From Streptomyces subrutilus (lineage in GTDB: Bacteria; Actinomycetota; Actinomycetes; Streptomycetales; Streptomycetaceae), in contig NZ_CP023701.1 of the NCBI RefSeq assembly GCF_008704535.1, positions 930,001 to 994,000 of the forward strand: a DNA stretch of 64,000 nucleotides. The letters are read 5' to 3'. The notes under the pieces were generated by a model. That model ran no database searches. It worked only from the letters and a program-made list of their open reading frames with translations, and was not told the DNA's origin. Below are positions 7,773 to 16,399 of the stretch, piece after piece (position 1 is the stretch's first letter; each line of letters begins with the position of its first letter). The translations under genes were made by a program, and so were the position numbers.

Positions 7773-8549
7773 ATGACGTCAGGGGCCGGTGCCAGGCGCG
7801 GCGTGCTGCGGCGGTCGGCCGCCCTGCTGTTCCCGCCCGGGCCTCCGGGCGCGGGCGGGCCGGGTGCGGCGGGGCGGGCGGGCCCGGGCGGCCCCCACGG
7901 GGTGCTGCCGCCGCTGCTGGTGCTGCTCACCTTCGTGAGCGGGCTGGTCGACGCCGTCAGCTACCTCGGCCTGGACCACGCCTTCGTCGCCAACATGACG
8001 GGCAACGTGGTCCTCCTCGGCTTCGCGGTCGCCGGGGACCGCTCGCTGTCCGTGCCGGCCACCCTGCTGTCGCTCGGTGCGTTCGTGGCCGGGGCCCTGG
8101 CCGCCGGCCGGCTGCTGCCCGGCCGCAGGGCGCGGCGGGTCTTCGGCCCGCTGGTGGGGGTGCAGGCGGCCCTGGTGGGCTGCGCCCTCGTGCTGACGGC
8201 GGGCGGGGCCGGGCGGCTCGCGGTCATCGCGCTGCTGGCGGTGGGGATGGGGCTGCAGAACGCCGTCGTCCACCGGTTGGGCGTGCCCGACCTGACGACC
8301 ACGGTGGTGACGCGGACCCTGACGGGGCTGGCCGCCGATCCGTGGGGAGCGGCGTCCGTACGGCGTCTGGTGTCGGTCGCGGCGCTGGCGTGCGGGGCGC
8401 TGTGCGGGGGGCTGCTGATGCTGCGCCACGGGTCCCGGTGGGCGCTGCTGGCGGCGGTGGTCCTGCTGGCGTGGGTGGCGGTACTGGGCTGGTGGAAGCG
8501 TACGGAGCTCAGCGCGCCGGCGGGGGGCGGCGGGCGCGGCGGGAGCTGA
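7773..8549 (+). CDS. YoaK/DUF1275 family membrane protein
   Basis: The protein has 258 residues, with ATG 7773 following GGGAGGGACGGGC. After a Gly/Pro-rich N-terminus of about 40 residues, the family signature LLTFVSGLVDAVSYLGLDHA and FVANMTGNVVLLGFAVAG appears. Five more hydrophobic helices follow (LLSLGAFVAGALAAGRLLPG; VIALLAVGMGLQNAVVHRLG; TTTVVTRTLTGLAAD; the last WALLAAVVLLAWVAVLGWW). DUF1275 proteins have six or seven helices and no proven substrate. The 3' end overlaps the convergent TDT-family gene by 41 bp. Confidence 0.85.
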   Translation: MTSGAGARRGVLRRSAALLFPPGPPGAGGPGAAGRAGPGGPHGVLPPLLVLLTFVSGLVDAVSYLGLDHAFVANMTGNVVLLGFAVAGDRSLSVPATLLSLGAFVAGALAAGRLLPGRRARRVFGPLVGVQAALVGCALVLTAGGAGRLAVIALLAVGMGLQNAVVHRLGVPDLTTTVVTRTLTGLAADPWGAASVRRLVSVAALACGALCGGLLMLRHGSRWALLAAVVLLAWVAVLGWWKRTELSAPAGGGGRGGS

Positions 8550-9480
8550 GCAGGGCGGCGAGGGTCAGCAGGCAGGAGGCGACGGCGATCCAGAGCAGGG
8601 CCGTGCCCAGCGGGCGCAGCCAGCCGATCCCGGTCGGCTGCGCGGCGGCGAGGCAGGCGGTGGCGGTCATGCCGAGCGGGAAGACGGTGGCCCAGCGGCG
8701 GACGTCGTAGTGCGTGCGGGGGTGTCGCACCTCGGCGGCCAGGAGCACGGCGTACCAGGCGAGGGAGAGCGCGAGGGTCGCCAGCGCGGCGGTGCGCAGG
8801 GCCGTGTGGACGGGCCCGGTCCAGACGGGTGACGCGGTGAGCTTGGCCGCGGTCAGGGCGCAGAGCGAGAGCGCACCGCCGGCCACCCAGTGGTCGCCCG
8901 CGCCGCCGGCCACTTCGCGGAGGTCGAAATGGGCGAGCGCCAGGACGTAGAGCAGCAGCCCCAGGCAGAAGGCGGCCAGCGCCGCCCGGTCCAGCCAGGG
9001 CAGGCGGAGGGCTGCGGCGAGAACGGCGGCCAGGACGGCCAGGCCCTGGGTGGCGACGCAGACGAGGAAGGCCACCCCCGGCATCCGGCGCCGCCAGTGC
9101 CGTACGACGTGGTACGTCAGCCCGGGCCACAGCACCGCGGCCAGTACCAGGAGTGCGGCGGAGGCGTCCTGTCGGCCGAGTTCGGAGACCCGGCAGCCGA
9201 TCACGGTGGTGGCGGCGACGGCGGTCAGACCGGCCGGGGTGTCCGCGTCGGCCCGGAACCGGCCGCGGTCGCCGGCCAGCCGGGCGGTGAACTCCGCGCC
9301 CAGCAGCAGCCACAGGGAGCCCGCGACGGCCAGGGCGACCAGCGACAGCGCCTCCCGCCCGATGAGGTGCAGGCCCACGGAGAGGATGCCGGCGGCCATG
9401 ACGGCGGCGCCCGCGGCCGGGGAGAGTCCGGCCCGCCAGCCGCGACCGGAGAGAGGGCTCACCCCTCCAGCGGACACCAC
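8509..9480 (-). CDS. TDT (tellurite-resistance/dicarboxylate transporter) family protein
   Basis: The protein has 323 residues with about ten hydrophobic helices. Segments such as AAVMAAGILSVGLHLIGREAL, AALLVLAAVLWPGLTYHVV and RRWATVFPLGMTATACLAAA match the TehA/SLAC1 fold, in which a WxxVFP segment is conserved. The usual substrates of the family are monovalent anions, C4-dicarboxylates or sulfite; none can be picked here. GTG codons at 9480 and 9477 are both possible starts. A later GTG at 9462 sits too close to a GGAGG. The 3' end overlaps the YoaK-like gene by 41 bp in convergent arrangement. Confidence 0.75.
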   Translation of the reverse strand: MVSAGGVSPLSGRGWRAGLSPAAGAAVMAAGILSVGLHLIGREALSLVALAVAGSLWLLLGAEFTARLAGDRGRFRADADTPAGLTAVAATTVIGCRVSELGRQDASAALLVLAAVLWPGLTYHVVRHWRRRMPGVAFLVCVATQGLAVLAAVLAAALRLPWLDRAALAAFCLGLLLYVLALAHFDLREVAGGAGDHWVAGGALSLCALTAAKLTASPVWTGPVHTALRTAALATLALSLAWYAVLLAAEVRHPRTHYDVRRWATVFPLGMTATACLAAAQPTGIGWLRPLGTALLWIAVASCLLTLAALLSSRRARRPPPAR

Positions 9481-9596
9481 GCCCCCCGCTCCCGCCAGCG
9501 CACGGCGACGGGACCGTCGGGAGGGCCCGGCGGCGTCCGACCTGCCCGGGCATGGGCCGGGGCCGGGGCCCGGGTCGGCGCCAGTAGGGTGGCGCC

Positions 9597-9989
9597 ATGG
9601 AGTCCTACACGATCGGCCAGGCGGCCCGGCTGCTGGGCGTCAGCGCCGATACGGCCCGCCGCTGGGCGGACGCCGACCGCTTCCCCACCCGGCGGGAGGG
9701 GAACCGCCGCATCATCGACGGCCCCGACCTGGCGGCGTTCTGCGTCGAGGCCGCGCAGGAGGGGGCCGAGGGCGAGGAGGCCCCGTACACCTCGGTCCGC
9801 AACGCCTTCCCCGGCATCGTGACCGGGATCCGGCTCGGCGACGTGTCCGCCCAGGTCGAGGTCCAGGCCGGACCGCACCGCGTGGTGTCGCTGCTGACCC
9901 GGGAGGCGGTCGAGGAGCTGGGCCTGGAGGTGGGCATGCGGGCCACGGCCCGGGTGAAGTCCACCAGCGTGCACATCGACCGGGGCTGA
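9597..9989 (+). CDS. Molybdenum-pterin-binding (TOBE/Mop) regulator with helix-turn-helix
   Basis: This 130-residue, two-domain protein opens with YTIGQAARLLGVSADTARRW (about 4-23), an excisionase/MerR-type winged helix, and then FPTRREGNRRIIDGPDLAAF. Residues 65-130 form one TOBE/Mop domain: SVRNAFPGIVTGIRLGDVSA, then QVEVQAGPHRVVSLLTREAV and GMRATARVKSTSVHI. Proteins of this architecture bind molybdate or tungstate and sit next to modABC in many actinobacteria, but no mod genes are adjacent here. A role as a molybdate-sensing regulator or storage protein is likely from the domains alone. The molybdopterin oxidoreductase at 30.5 kb is a broken gene. Confidence 0.85.
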   Translation: MESYTIGQAARLLGVSADTARRWADADRFPTRREGNRRIIDGPDLAAFCVEAAQEGAEGEEAPYTSVRNAFPGIVTGIRLGDVSAQVEVQAGPHRVVSLLTREAVEELGLEVGMRATARVKSTSVHIDRG

Positions 9990-10081
9990 TCCCGCGGGCA
10001 GCCGCGGGGCGCCCTCCGAATCCACCCGCTCCGGATCGCCGATCCGGATGCGGAGCAGCGCTCCGAATCGACTGCTCGCCG

Positions 10082-10774
10082 TCAGTGGGAGTGGTCGCCC
10101 GACGACTCCCCCGCGCCGGAGGCGGGCGGCTGGGACGAGGGGGTCCGTGCGGGCTCCGGTGCGGCGGCCGTCGCGGTGCCCGCGCGGACGGTGAAGGCGG
10201 CCGTGCGGACCGCGCTCCCGTGCCGGAAGTCCGGGAAGAGGCGGTAGGACCCGGCGCCGGGGGCCGTCGCCGTGAAGGAGACCTCGGGGCCGGGGCCGCC
10301 TTCGTTCGGGTGGACGTGCAGGTGGGCCTGGTCCCTGTCGCGCAGGGCGACGAGGTGGCCGTACGCGCCGAGGTACGGCTCCAGGTCCGTGACCGGCCTG
10401 CCGTCCTTGCTGACCGTGAGCTCCGGTTCGCCCGCCGTGCCGGGGTCGAGGGTCCCGGCCGGCGCCTCCCGGTAGTTGGCTGCCTCGGCGGGCGGGGGCA
10501 GCGGGTTCGGGGCGTACGCGCCGGGGACCGACAGGTCGGCTCCCGGCGTGACGCGCTCGGCGCCGGGAGCCGACGGCTCGAAGTGGGCGAATGCCTCGTG
10601 GAGACCGCCGGCCGCCGGCCCCTGCTCCCCCGGCCGCGCCTGCGCCGCGTGCCCGGCGTGTTCCGGCGCGGCCGGGGCTCCGGCGGGGCCGACGCCGCGG
10701 CCGACCCCGTACGCGGCGGCGAACGCGGCCGCGAGCGCGGCGGCGAAGGCGGTGATCCTGACTCCGGTGTTCAT
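10082..10774 (-). CDS. Secreted copper-island protein (heavy-metal-associated, unnamed)
   Basis: The protein has 230 residues from an ATG at 10774; the frame is open further upstream but that part covers the operator region. Residues 1-30 (MNTGVRITAFAAALAAAFAA) are a signal peptide. A His-containing segment, APEHAGHAAQA, follows. The folded part (about 95-205) includes GEPELTVSKDGRPVTDLEPY, LGAYGHLVALRDRDQAHLHV and GSYRLFPDFRHGSAVRTAAF, a pattern seen in exported proteins encoded beside copA/copZ. The C-terminus ends GDHSH. It is divergent from copZ and shares the three CsoR-type boxes. It probably binds or buffers copper outside the membrane; this is inferred from location and His content. 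Confidence 0.75.
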   Translation of the reverse strand: MNTGVRITAFAAALAAAFAAAYGVGRGVGPAGAPAAPEHAGHAAQARPGEQGPAAGGLHEAFAHFEPSAPGAERVTPGADLSVPGAYAPNPLPPPAEAANYREAPAGTLDPGTAGEPELTVSKDGRPVTDLEPYLGAYGHLVALRDRDQAHLHVHPNEGGPGPEVSFTATAPGAGSYRLFPDFRHGSAVRTAAFTVRAGTATAAAPEPARTPSSQPPASGAGESSGDHSH

Positions 10775-10826
10775 GGCTGTCTCCCGTACGACGTAGGGCC
10801 GCGTGCGGCGGCCTCCCCGGCTCACA

Positions 10827-10927
10827 ATACCCCCGGGGGGTATCAAGTCAAGCGGGGGTCGACACTTGCGCCAGATACCCACCGGGGGTATATCTGGAGG
10901 CCGGCCCCAGATACCCCCACAGGGTAT
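10827..10927. promoter_or_regulatory. Three CsoR-type copper operator boxes in the divergent promoter
   Basis: Three 17-bp palindromic boxes of the form ATACCC-n5-GGGTAT occur at 10827-10843 (with a GC-only centre), 10875-10891 and 10911-10927. The last two are flanked by CCAG...CTGG, which extends the symmetry to about 23-27 bp. This matches the operator known for Streptomyces and mycobacterial CsoR. Centre-to-centre spacings are about 48 and 36 bp, so more than one tetramer could bind and control both the leftward secreted-protein gene and the rightward copZ. No csoR gene lies in the window, so the repressor is encoded elsewhere. Confidence 0.85.
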
Positions 10928-10950
10928 CTGGATCGATCAAGGAGAAGCCC

Positions 10951-11241
10951 ATGTCTTCCTGCTGTGCTCCCGACGGCGGCTGCGGCACCGGCGCCGGAGC
11001 GTCCACCACCGTCACCGCGGTCGTCGACGGCACCGCCACGGTCTACCGCGTGTCCGGCATGACCTGCGGCCACTGCGAGACCGCCATCAGCACGTCGGTC
11101 GGGGCCCTGGACGGGGTCCTCGGCGTGGACGTGGACGTGGCGGGCGGACTGGTCACCGTCACCGCGGCCGGCGCGCCCGACGACTCCGCCGTCGCGGCGG
11201 CGGTCGGCGACGCCGGATACGAACTGACCGGCCGCGCCTGA
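10951..11241 (+). CDS. copZ: Copper chaperone, HMA domain
   Basis: This 96-residue cytosolic protein has ATG 10951 behind AAGGAGAAGCCC. Residues 28-95 form one heavy-metal-associated domain with the metal site GMTCGHC (Cys39 and Cys42) and the helix [14 protein letters not shown]. It delivers Cu(I) to the P-type ATPase encoded next. The short N-terminal extension [11 protein letters not shown] adds three cysteines, a feature of some actinobacterial CopZ proteins that may add a second metal site. The gene sits directly downstream of the CsoR boxes and is separated from copA by a 258-bp repeat-containing spacer. Confidence 0.92.
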   Translation: MSSCCAPDGGCGTGAGASTTVTAVVDGTATVYRVSGMTCGHCETAISTSVGALDGVLGVDVDVAGGLVTVTAAGAPDDSAVAAAVGDAGYELTGRA

Positions 11242-11344
11242 GCCCGGCCCGACACACCGGCAGACCGCCCACCGGCCGAACGACCCGAACGACCCGACCG
11301 GCAAACCGGCGGACTGACAGGCCGGCGGACCGGTCGGCCCGCCG

Positions 11345-11408
11345 GCCCGCCGATCCGCCGGCCCGCCGATCCGCCGGCCCGCCGATCCGCCGGCCCGCCG
11401 ATCCGCCG
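11345..11408 (+). repeat. Four exact tandem copies of a 16-bp unit
   Basis: The unit GCCCGCCGATCCGCCG is repeated four times without change (11345, 11361, 11377, 11393), with partial variants on both sides, in the spacer between copZ and copA. The unit length is not a multiple of three and no gene covers it, so the array is non-coding. Exact tandem copies in a GC-only context suggest slippage expansion. A role as a transcript-processing or spacing element between copZ and copA is possible but unsupported. Confidence 0.9.
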
Positions 11409-11499
11409 TCCGGCCACCGCCCCCGAACCACCGGCCGCCGGCCAGCCCGCCCACCGGGCCCCGCCCCCGGCCCCGCTCGCGCTCGAACGAGGAGCATCC

Positions 11500-13754
11500 A
11501 TGACCACCCTCACTCCCGGCGCCGCCCAGGTCGAGCTCGCCATCGGCGGCATGACCTGCGCCTCGTGCGCGGCCCGCATCGAGAAGAAGCTCAACCGCAT
11601 GGACGGGGTCGAGGCCACCGTCAACTACGCGACCGAGAAGGCCCGCGTCACCTTCGACGCGGACATCTCCGTCGCCGAACTGATCGCCACCGTCGAAGCC
11701 ACCGGGTACAGCGCCCGGGAACCGGTGCGCGCCCCCGCCGGCGGCCCGCCGGACACCGGCGCCGGCGGGGCCGACGACGGGCAGGACGAGCTGCGGCCCC
11801 TGCGCCAGCGGCTGCTGACCGCCGTGGCGCTGGCCGTCCCCGTCATCGCGATGGCCATGGTCCCGGCCCTGCAGATCGAGTACTGGCAGTGGCTGTCGCT
11901 GACCCTCGCCGCGCCCGTCGTCACCTACGCGGCCTGGCCCTTCCACCGCGCCGCCTGGACCAACGCCCGGCACGGCGCGGCCACCATGGACACCCTCGTC
12001 TCGGTGGGCACGACGGCCGCGTTCCTGTGGTCCCTGTGGGCGCTGTTCTTCGGCACCGCCGGAACTCCCGGCATGACCCACCCCTTCGAGTTCACCATCG
12101 CCCGGAGCGACGGCGCCGGGAACATCTACCTGGAGGCGGCGGCCGGTGTCACCGCCTTCATCCTGGCGGGCCGGTACTTCGAGGCCCGCTCCAAGCGGAA
12201 GGCCGGGGCCGCCCTCAGGGCCCTGATGGAACTGGGCGCCAAGGAGGTCACCGTGCTGCGCGGCGACCGCGAGGTCGTCCTGCCCACGTCCGAACTGCGG
12301 GTCGGCGACCGCTTCCTGGTCCGTCCCGGCGAGAAGATCGCCACCGACGGCACGGTCGTCGAGGGCTCCTCCGCCGTGGACGCCTCCATGCTCACCGGCG
12401 AGTCGGTCCCGGTCGAGGTGACCGTCGGCGGCTCCGTCACCGGCGCCACCCTCAACGCCGGCGGCCGGCTGGTCGTCGAGGCCACCCTGGTCGGCTCCGA
12501 CACCCAACTCGCCCGCATGGCGCGACTGGTGGAGGACGCCCAGAACGGCAAGGCCGCCGCCCAGCGGCTCGCCGACAAGATCTCCGCCGTGTTCGTCCCC
12601 GTCGTCATCGGGCTGGCGCTGGCCACCCTCGGCTTCTGGCTCGGCTCCGGCGCCGGACTGACCGCGGCCTTCACCGCGGCCGTCGCCGTCCTGATCATCG
12701 CCTGCCCCTGCGCCCTCGGGCTCGCCACCCCGACCGCCCTCATGGTCGGCACCGGACGCGGCGCCCAGCTCGGCATCCTGATCAAGGGGCCCGAGGTGCT
12801 GGAGACGACCCGCAAGGTCGACACCATCGTCCTGGACAAGACCGGCACCGTCACGACCGGCCGGATGACCCTGCTCGCGGTGCACACCGCCGAGGACACC
12901 GACGAGGCCGAGGTACTGCGGCTGGCCGGCGCCCTGGAGCACGCCTCCGAGCACCCCATCGCCCGGGCGGTGGCGGCCGGCGCGGCCGCGCGCGTCGGGA
13001 CCCTCCCGACGCCGGAGGACTTCGCCAACCTCCCCGGGCTCGGCGTCCAGGGGATCGTGGACGGCCACGCCGTGCTCGTCGGCCGCGCGAAGCTGCTCGC
13101 CGAGTGGGCCATCGACCTGCCCGCACCCCTGCGGCGGGCCGGGGCCGAGGCGCAGGCGGCGGGCCGGAGGTGGCCTGGGACGGCCGGGCGCGGGCGCTGC
13201 TGGAGGTCGCGGACGCGGTCAAGGAGACCAGCGCCGACGCCGTCGTCCAGCTGCGCGCCCTGGGCCTGACTCCGATCCTGCTGACCGGCGACAACGAGGC
13301 CGTCGCGCGGGCGGTGGCGGCGGAGGTCGGCATCGACGAGGTCATCGCCGAGGTCATGCCGCAGGACAAGGTGGACGTGATCGAGCGACTGCAGGGCGAG
13401 GGCCGCAGCGTCGCGATGGTCGGCGACGGGGTCAACGACGCGGCCGCGCTGGCCCGGGCCGATCTCGGCCTGGCCATGGGCACCGGCACCGACGCCGCGA
13501 TCGAGGCGGCGGACCTGACCCTGGTCCGCGGGGACCTGCGGGCCGCGGCCGACGCCATCCGGCTGGCGCGCAGGACGCTCGGCACCATCCGCTCGAACCT
13601 GTTCTGGGCCTTCGCCTACAACGTGGCCGCCCTGCCGCTCGCCGCGGCCGGACTGCTCAACCCGATGATCGCCGGTGCGGCCATGGCCTTCTCGTCGGTC
13701 TTCGTGGTCGGCAACAGTCTGCGTCTGCGCGGCTTCCGGTCCGCCGGCAGGTAG
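11500..13754 (+). pseudogene. copA: Cu(I)-exporting P1B-type ATPase with an internal frame break
   Basis: All hallmarks of a CopA pump are present but in two frames. Frame 1 (11500 to about 13165) has an HMA domain with GMTCASC (Cys20, Cys23), the CPC transport motif at residues 402-404, the phosphorylation motif DKTGT starting at Asp446, and SEHPIARAV. It should read on into an AVAWDGRA-type strand, but the frame changes between about 13160 and 13175 and the reading continues as [44 protein letters not shown] and the last two helices, ending at 13754. As sequenced, frame 1 ends in a stop at 13267-13269, giving a protein without its hinge and final helices. Either the gene is broken or an indel was introduced in sequencing. 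The intact C-terminal half favours a very recent change or an error. Confidence 0.85.
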
Positions 13755-13780
13755 CGGAGGACGCCCCTACCGGGTGCCCA

Positions 13781-13817
13781 CGGTGGCCCCGGACCGTCCT
13801 GCGGTCCGGGGCCACCG
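13781..13817. terminator. Bidirectional terminator between copA and PRC-barrel gene
   Basis: A perfect 16-bp GC-rich stem (13781-13796 with 13802-13817) and a 5-base loop TCCTG lie between the convergent copA and PRC-barrel genes. There is no U-tract, as is usual in Streptomyces. Confidence 0.8.
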
Positions 13818-13836
13818 CGATGCGCGCGGGCGGGGG

Positions 13837-14202
13837 TCAGATCAGCGGTCGGCCCAGGGGGCTGTAGCCGTAGTACGTGCCCACCTGCTGCCGGTAGTCC
13901 GCGTCCGCGAGGTGCCGCTCACGGTGGAACTCGGGCGACCGCTTGATCTCGTCCTTGGTGCGGCTCACGTGGACGGTCCGCTGTGCCGGGTCGACGCGGG
14001 TCACCGTGCCCGCCGGCAGCAGGACCTCCTTGCCGAAGATCCACACGCCGGTGTCGACCACCAGGTAGGAATCGTCCACTTCGTCGGAGTGCTTGGCGAC
14101 CTTGCCGATGCCGCCGTCCGTCGCCTCGACCTTGTAGCCGGTCAGGTCGGCGCCCGTCAGATGACCCGACGCCGGGTGATAGCTCCATGCATGCTCGGTC
14201 AC
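13837..14202 (-). CDS. PRC-barrel domain protein
   Basis: This 121-residue soluble protein has an N-terminal PRC-barrel, with GADLTGYKVEATDGGIGKVA followed by DDSYLVVDTGVWIFGKEVLL and LPAGTVTRVDPAQRTVHVS. A C-terminal segment has the repeated pattern KDEIKRSPEF and YYGYSPLGRP. This arrangement is common in Streptomyces stress-related PRC proteins. PRC barrels mediate protein-protein or RNA contacts; no partner is indicated. The gene is transcribed away from the CsbD gene, with a roughly 270-bp shared upstream region. Confidence 0.87.
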   Translation of the reverse strand: MTEHAWSYHPASGHLTGADLTGYKVEATDGGIGKVAKHSDEVDDSYLVVDTGVWIFGKEVLLPAGTVTRVDPAQRTVHVSRTKDEIKRSPEFHRERHLADADYRQQVGTYYGYSPLGRPLI

Positions 14203-14470
14203 GCGAAATCAACTCCTCGGATGTGCGCGGGCGGGAGGTTCCCGCCGGGATTCAACCGGTTTTCCGTGCTCGTCGACGCGCCTGCCCCGCCGTCGCGCGG
14301 CCATCCCCCGGCCTGTGCGGTAGCCCGTGGAACGACCGAAAAGAGGGTGACGGAAAGTAACCCATTTGCCCCGGATTGCACCGGGGCCGCCGCGGCCGCA
14401 TGGTGGGCTTGCGCCACCAATCTCCCCAGGTCCCCGGGTTCCACGGTCCCCAGGAAGGAACGGCCTCACC

Positions 14471-14650
14471 ATGAGCAAGGCGAAGGCGAAGGCGAAGCAG
14501 GCCAAGGGCAGGCTCAAGGAATCCGCGGGCAGCGCCATGGACAACAGGAAGATGCAGGCGGAGGGCTCGTCCGAGCGGATCGCCGGCATGTCCGAGGAGA
14601 TGCCGGCGAAGGCCGGCGACAAGACGAAGCGGGCCAAGGGCGGGCACTGA
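14471..14650 (+). CDS. CsbD family stress protein
   Basis: This 59-residue, highly charged protein has ATG 14471 preceded by AGGAAGGA. It begins MSKAKAKAKQAKGRLKESAG and contains DNRKMQAEGSSERIAG, the tandem short amphipathic helices of CsbD. Family members accumulate under general stress, usually driven by an alternative sigma factor, and have no known enzymatic role. Its place beside PRC-barrel and universal stress genes fits a stress-response neighbourhood. A longer in-frame start at 14366 is unlikely, as that part is low-complexity. Confidence 0.88.
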   Translation: MSKAKAKAKQAKGRLKESAGSAMDNRKMQAEGSSERIAGMSEEMPAKAGDKTKRAKGGH

Positions 14651-14797
14651 CCCCCGGCCGGTGTCCGGCGGCGCACCCGTCACCCGCTCGGGCGCCGCCC
14701 CGACCGCCCAGCTGTGCTGACACGTACGCCCCCTCCGCGCACCCGGGCACCCACCGGACCGGCGCGTGAGGGACCGCCCCCTGTCGAAGGGACCGTC

Positions 14798-15007
14798 GTG
14801 ATCTTCACTGTGCTGCTCGTGCCTCCCCTCCTCCTCTGCGTGATGCTCGCGCTCGGCCGCTACGAGGAGCACATGCTCGATCCCGACAGGCTGGCGGACT
14901 CGGCTCCGCAACGGCACCTGAACCCGGTACCCGAGACCGACCCCGAACTGCCCCCGGCGCCCGCGCCCGCTCCCGCGCCCGCCCGTCCCACCAGCCGGGC
15001 CGCCTGA
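14798..15007 (+). CDS. Small single-pass membrane protein
   Basis: A GTG at 14798, 6 bases after GAAGGGA, starts a 69-residue protein. Residues 1-20 (VIFTVLLVPPLLLCVMLALG) form one membrane helix. RYEEHMLDPDRL follows, then a Pro/Ala-rich tail. Small proteins of this pattern are frequent in Streptomyces and have no known function. It follows the CsbD gene by about 150 bp and is convergent with the MFS gene, only 11 bp away. Confidence 0.65.
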   Translation: MIFTVLLVPPLLLCVMLALGRYEEHMLDPDRLADSAPQRHLNPVPETDPELPPAPAPAPAPARPTSRAA

Positions 15008-15018
15008 CCCGGTCGGCC

Positions 15019-16233
15019 TCAGGCCGCCTTCACGAGGGCCAACCGCCGCACGGGGCGTACGACGAGCAGCGCGACCGCGCAGCCGAAGCCGATCACCGCT
15101 CCCCCCATGAGCAGGCGGTGGATGCCGAAGACGGCACTGGCGGGCCCGGCGATCACCTGGCCGAAGGGGACGGCCAGGATGGAGCCGGCGATCTCGTAGG
15201 CCGTGACCCGGTTGAGCCGGTCGGCGGGGATCTGGGTCTGCACGGCGGTGGCCCACTGGACGCCCCAGAACGCCCAGCCGAGCCCGCTGATCCCGTACCC
15301 GAGCATCAACAGGGGCAGCTCCGGGACGAGCGAGGCGGCCAGCGGCATCGCCGGGAACAGGAGCATCGCGATGCCGCCGGCCAGGAGCGGGCGGGCGGGC
15401 CGGACGCGGATCGCGATCAGGCCGCCGAGGACGCAGCCGGCCCCGAAGGCGCTCTCCGCGTAGCCGAACGCGGCCTTGCCGTGGGCCTCGATGATGGAGG
15501 CCGCGCCGAGCGGGGTGACCGGACCCCAGACGAACACGCCCAGCACCCACCAGATGAGGATGACGGCCCAGAGCCAGGACCGGGAGCGGAACTCGTCCCA
15601 GCCGGTGCGCAGGTTGTGCAGGGTGGACTGCGAGCGGTCCGCCTCGAAACGGGGCAGCCGCAGGGCCACCAGGCAGATCCCGCTGATCGCGAAGGTGGCC
15701 GCGTCGACCGCGAACACCGTGGCGGGGGAGGTGACGGCCACCAGCACGCCGGCGAGCGCGGGCCCGGCCATGGTGGCCACTCCCTGGCTCACCCGCAGCA
15801 CCCCGTTGGCCTGCTGCGGGTCGGCGGCGACCTGCGGCACCAGGCCGGACAGGCCCGGCTGGAACATCGCGGTCGCGATGCCGCCGAGCAGCGCCCCGGC
15901 GACGATGAACCACAGCGGCGGGTGCCCCCACCACAGGTACCCGGCGAGCGAGAGCTGGAGCAGGCAGCGCACGGCGTCCGCACCGATCATCTGCGGCCGG
16001 GGGTGGAACCGGTCGGCGAACACCCCGCCGAAGACCACGAAGAGGGCGAACGCCCCCATCCAGGCGCCCAGCGCGTACCCGACCCCGCTCACGCCGTGGC
16101 CGAGCGCGAGCATGGCCACCGCCATGGCGACCGGGATCATGGTGTCGCCCACGACCGACATGGTGCGGGCGGTGAAGTAGAGGCTGAAGTTGCGGGTCCA
16201 GAGACGGGGCGGCGCGGTGACTGACAACGACAT
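15019..16233 (-). CDS. MFS transporter (enterobactin-exporter-like, MFS_3)
   Basis: The protein has 404 residues from an ATG at 16233 with GGAAGGA upstream. The N-terminus RLWTRNFSLYFTARTMSVVG, then DTMIPVAMAVAMLALGHGV and FALFVVFGGVFADRFHPRPQ, places it in the MFS_3 group (EntS-like). About 12 helices are visible. The loop FADRFHPRPQMIGADAVRC is the MFS motif A region. This group exports drugs and siderophores; the substrate is not indicated and the NRPS locus is 30 kb away. The gene is divergent from the universal stress gene. Confidence 0.85.
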   Translation of the reverse strand: MSLSVTAPPRLWTRNFSLYFTARTMSVVGDTMIPVAMAVAMLALGHGVSGVGYALGAWMGAFALFVVFGGVFADRFHPRPQMIGADAVRCLLQLSLAGYLWWGHPPLWFIVAGALLGGIATAMFQPGLSGLVPQVAADPQQANGVLRVSQGVATMAGPALAGVLVAVTSPATVFAVDAATFAISGICLVALRLPRFEADRSQSTLHNLRTGWDEFRSRSWLWAVILIWWVLGVFVWGPVTPLGAASIIEAHGKAAFGYAESAFGAGCVLGGLIAIRVRPARPLLAGGIAMLLFPAMPLAASLVPELPLLMLGYGISGLGWAFWGVQWATAVQTQIPADRLNRVTAYEIAGSILAVPFGQVIAGPASAVFGIHRLLMGGAVIGFGCAVALLVVRPVRRLALVKAA

Positions 16234-16399
16234 CCGGCCATCCTTCCAAACAACCGCCGCCGGGCGCCCGTTGATTCCCGTCACGGCCCCTGACGCGATC
16301 CTGACGCCCGCGGTCCCGTTCCCTACGCCGCGTTGACGCGGCGGCCGCGGCGCCGGCCGTTGAATGGGATCCGGAACCGGAGGAGTCGGAGGTGGGGCG

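Noticed and set aside
11345..11408. Possible CRISPR array
   Set aside because: The repeats are directly tandem with no unique spacers, the unit is 16 bp and no cas gene is near.
10803..13170. An alternative long plus-strand reading running through copZ and the first part of copA
   Set aside because: In that frame the first 780 codons are Arg/Pro-rich nonsense; only its last part, after about 13170, is the real C-terminal half of CopA.
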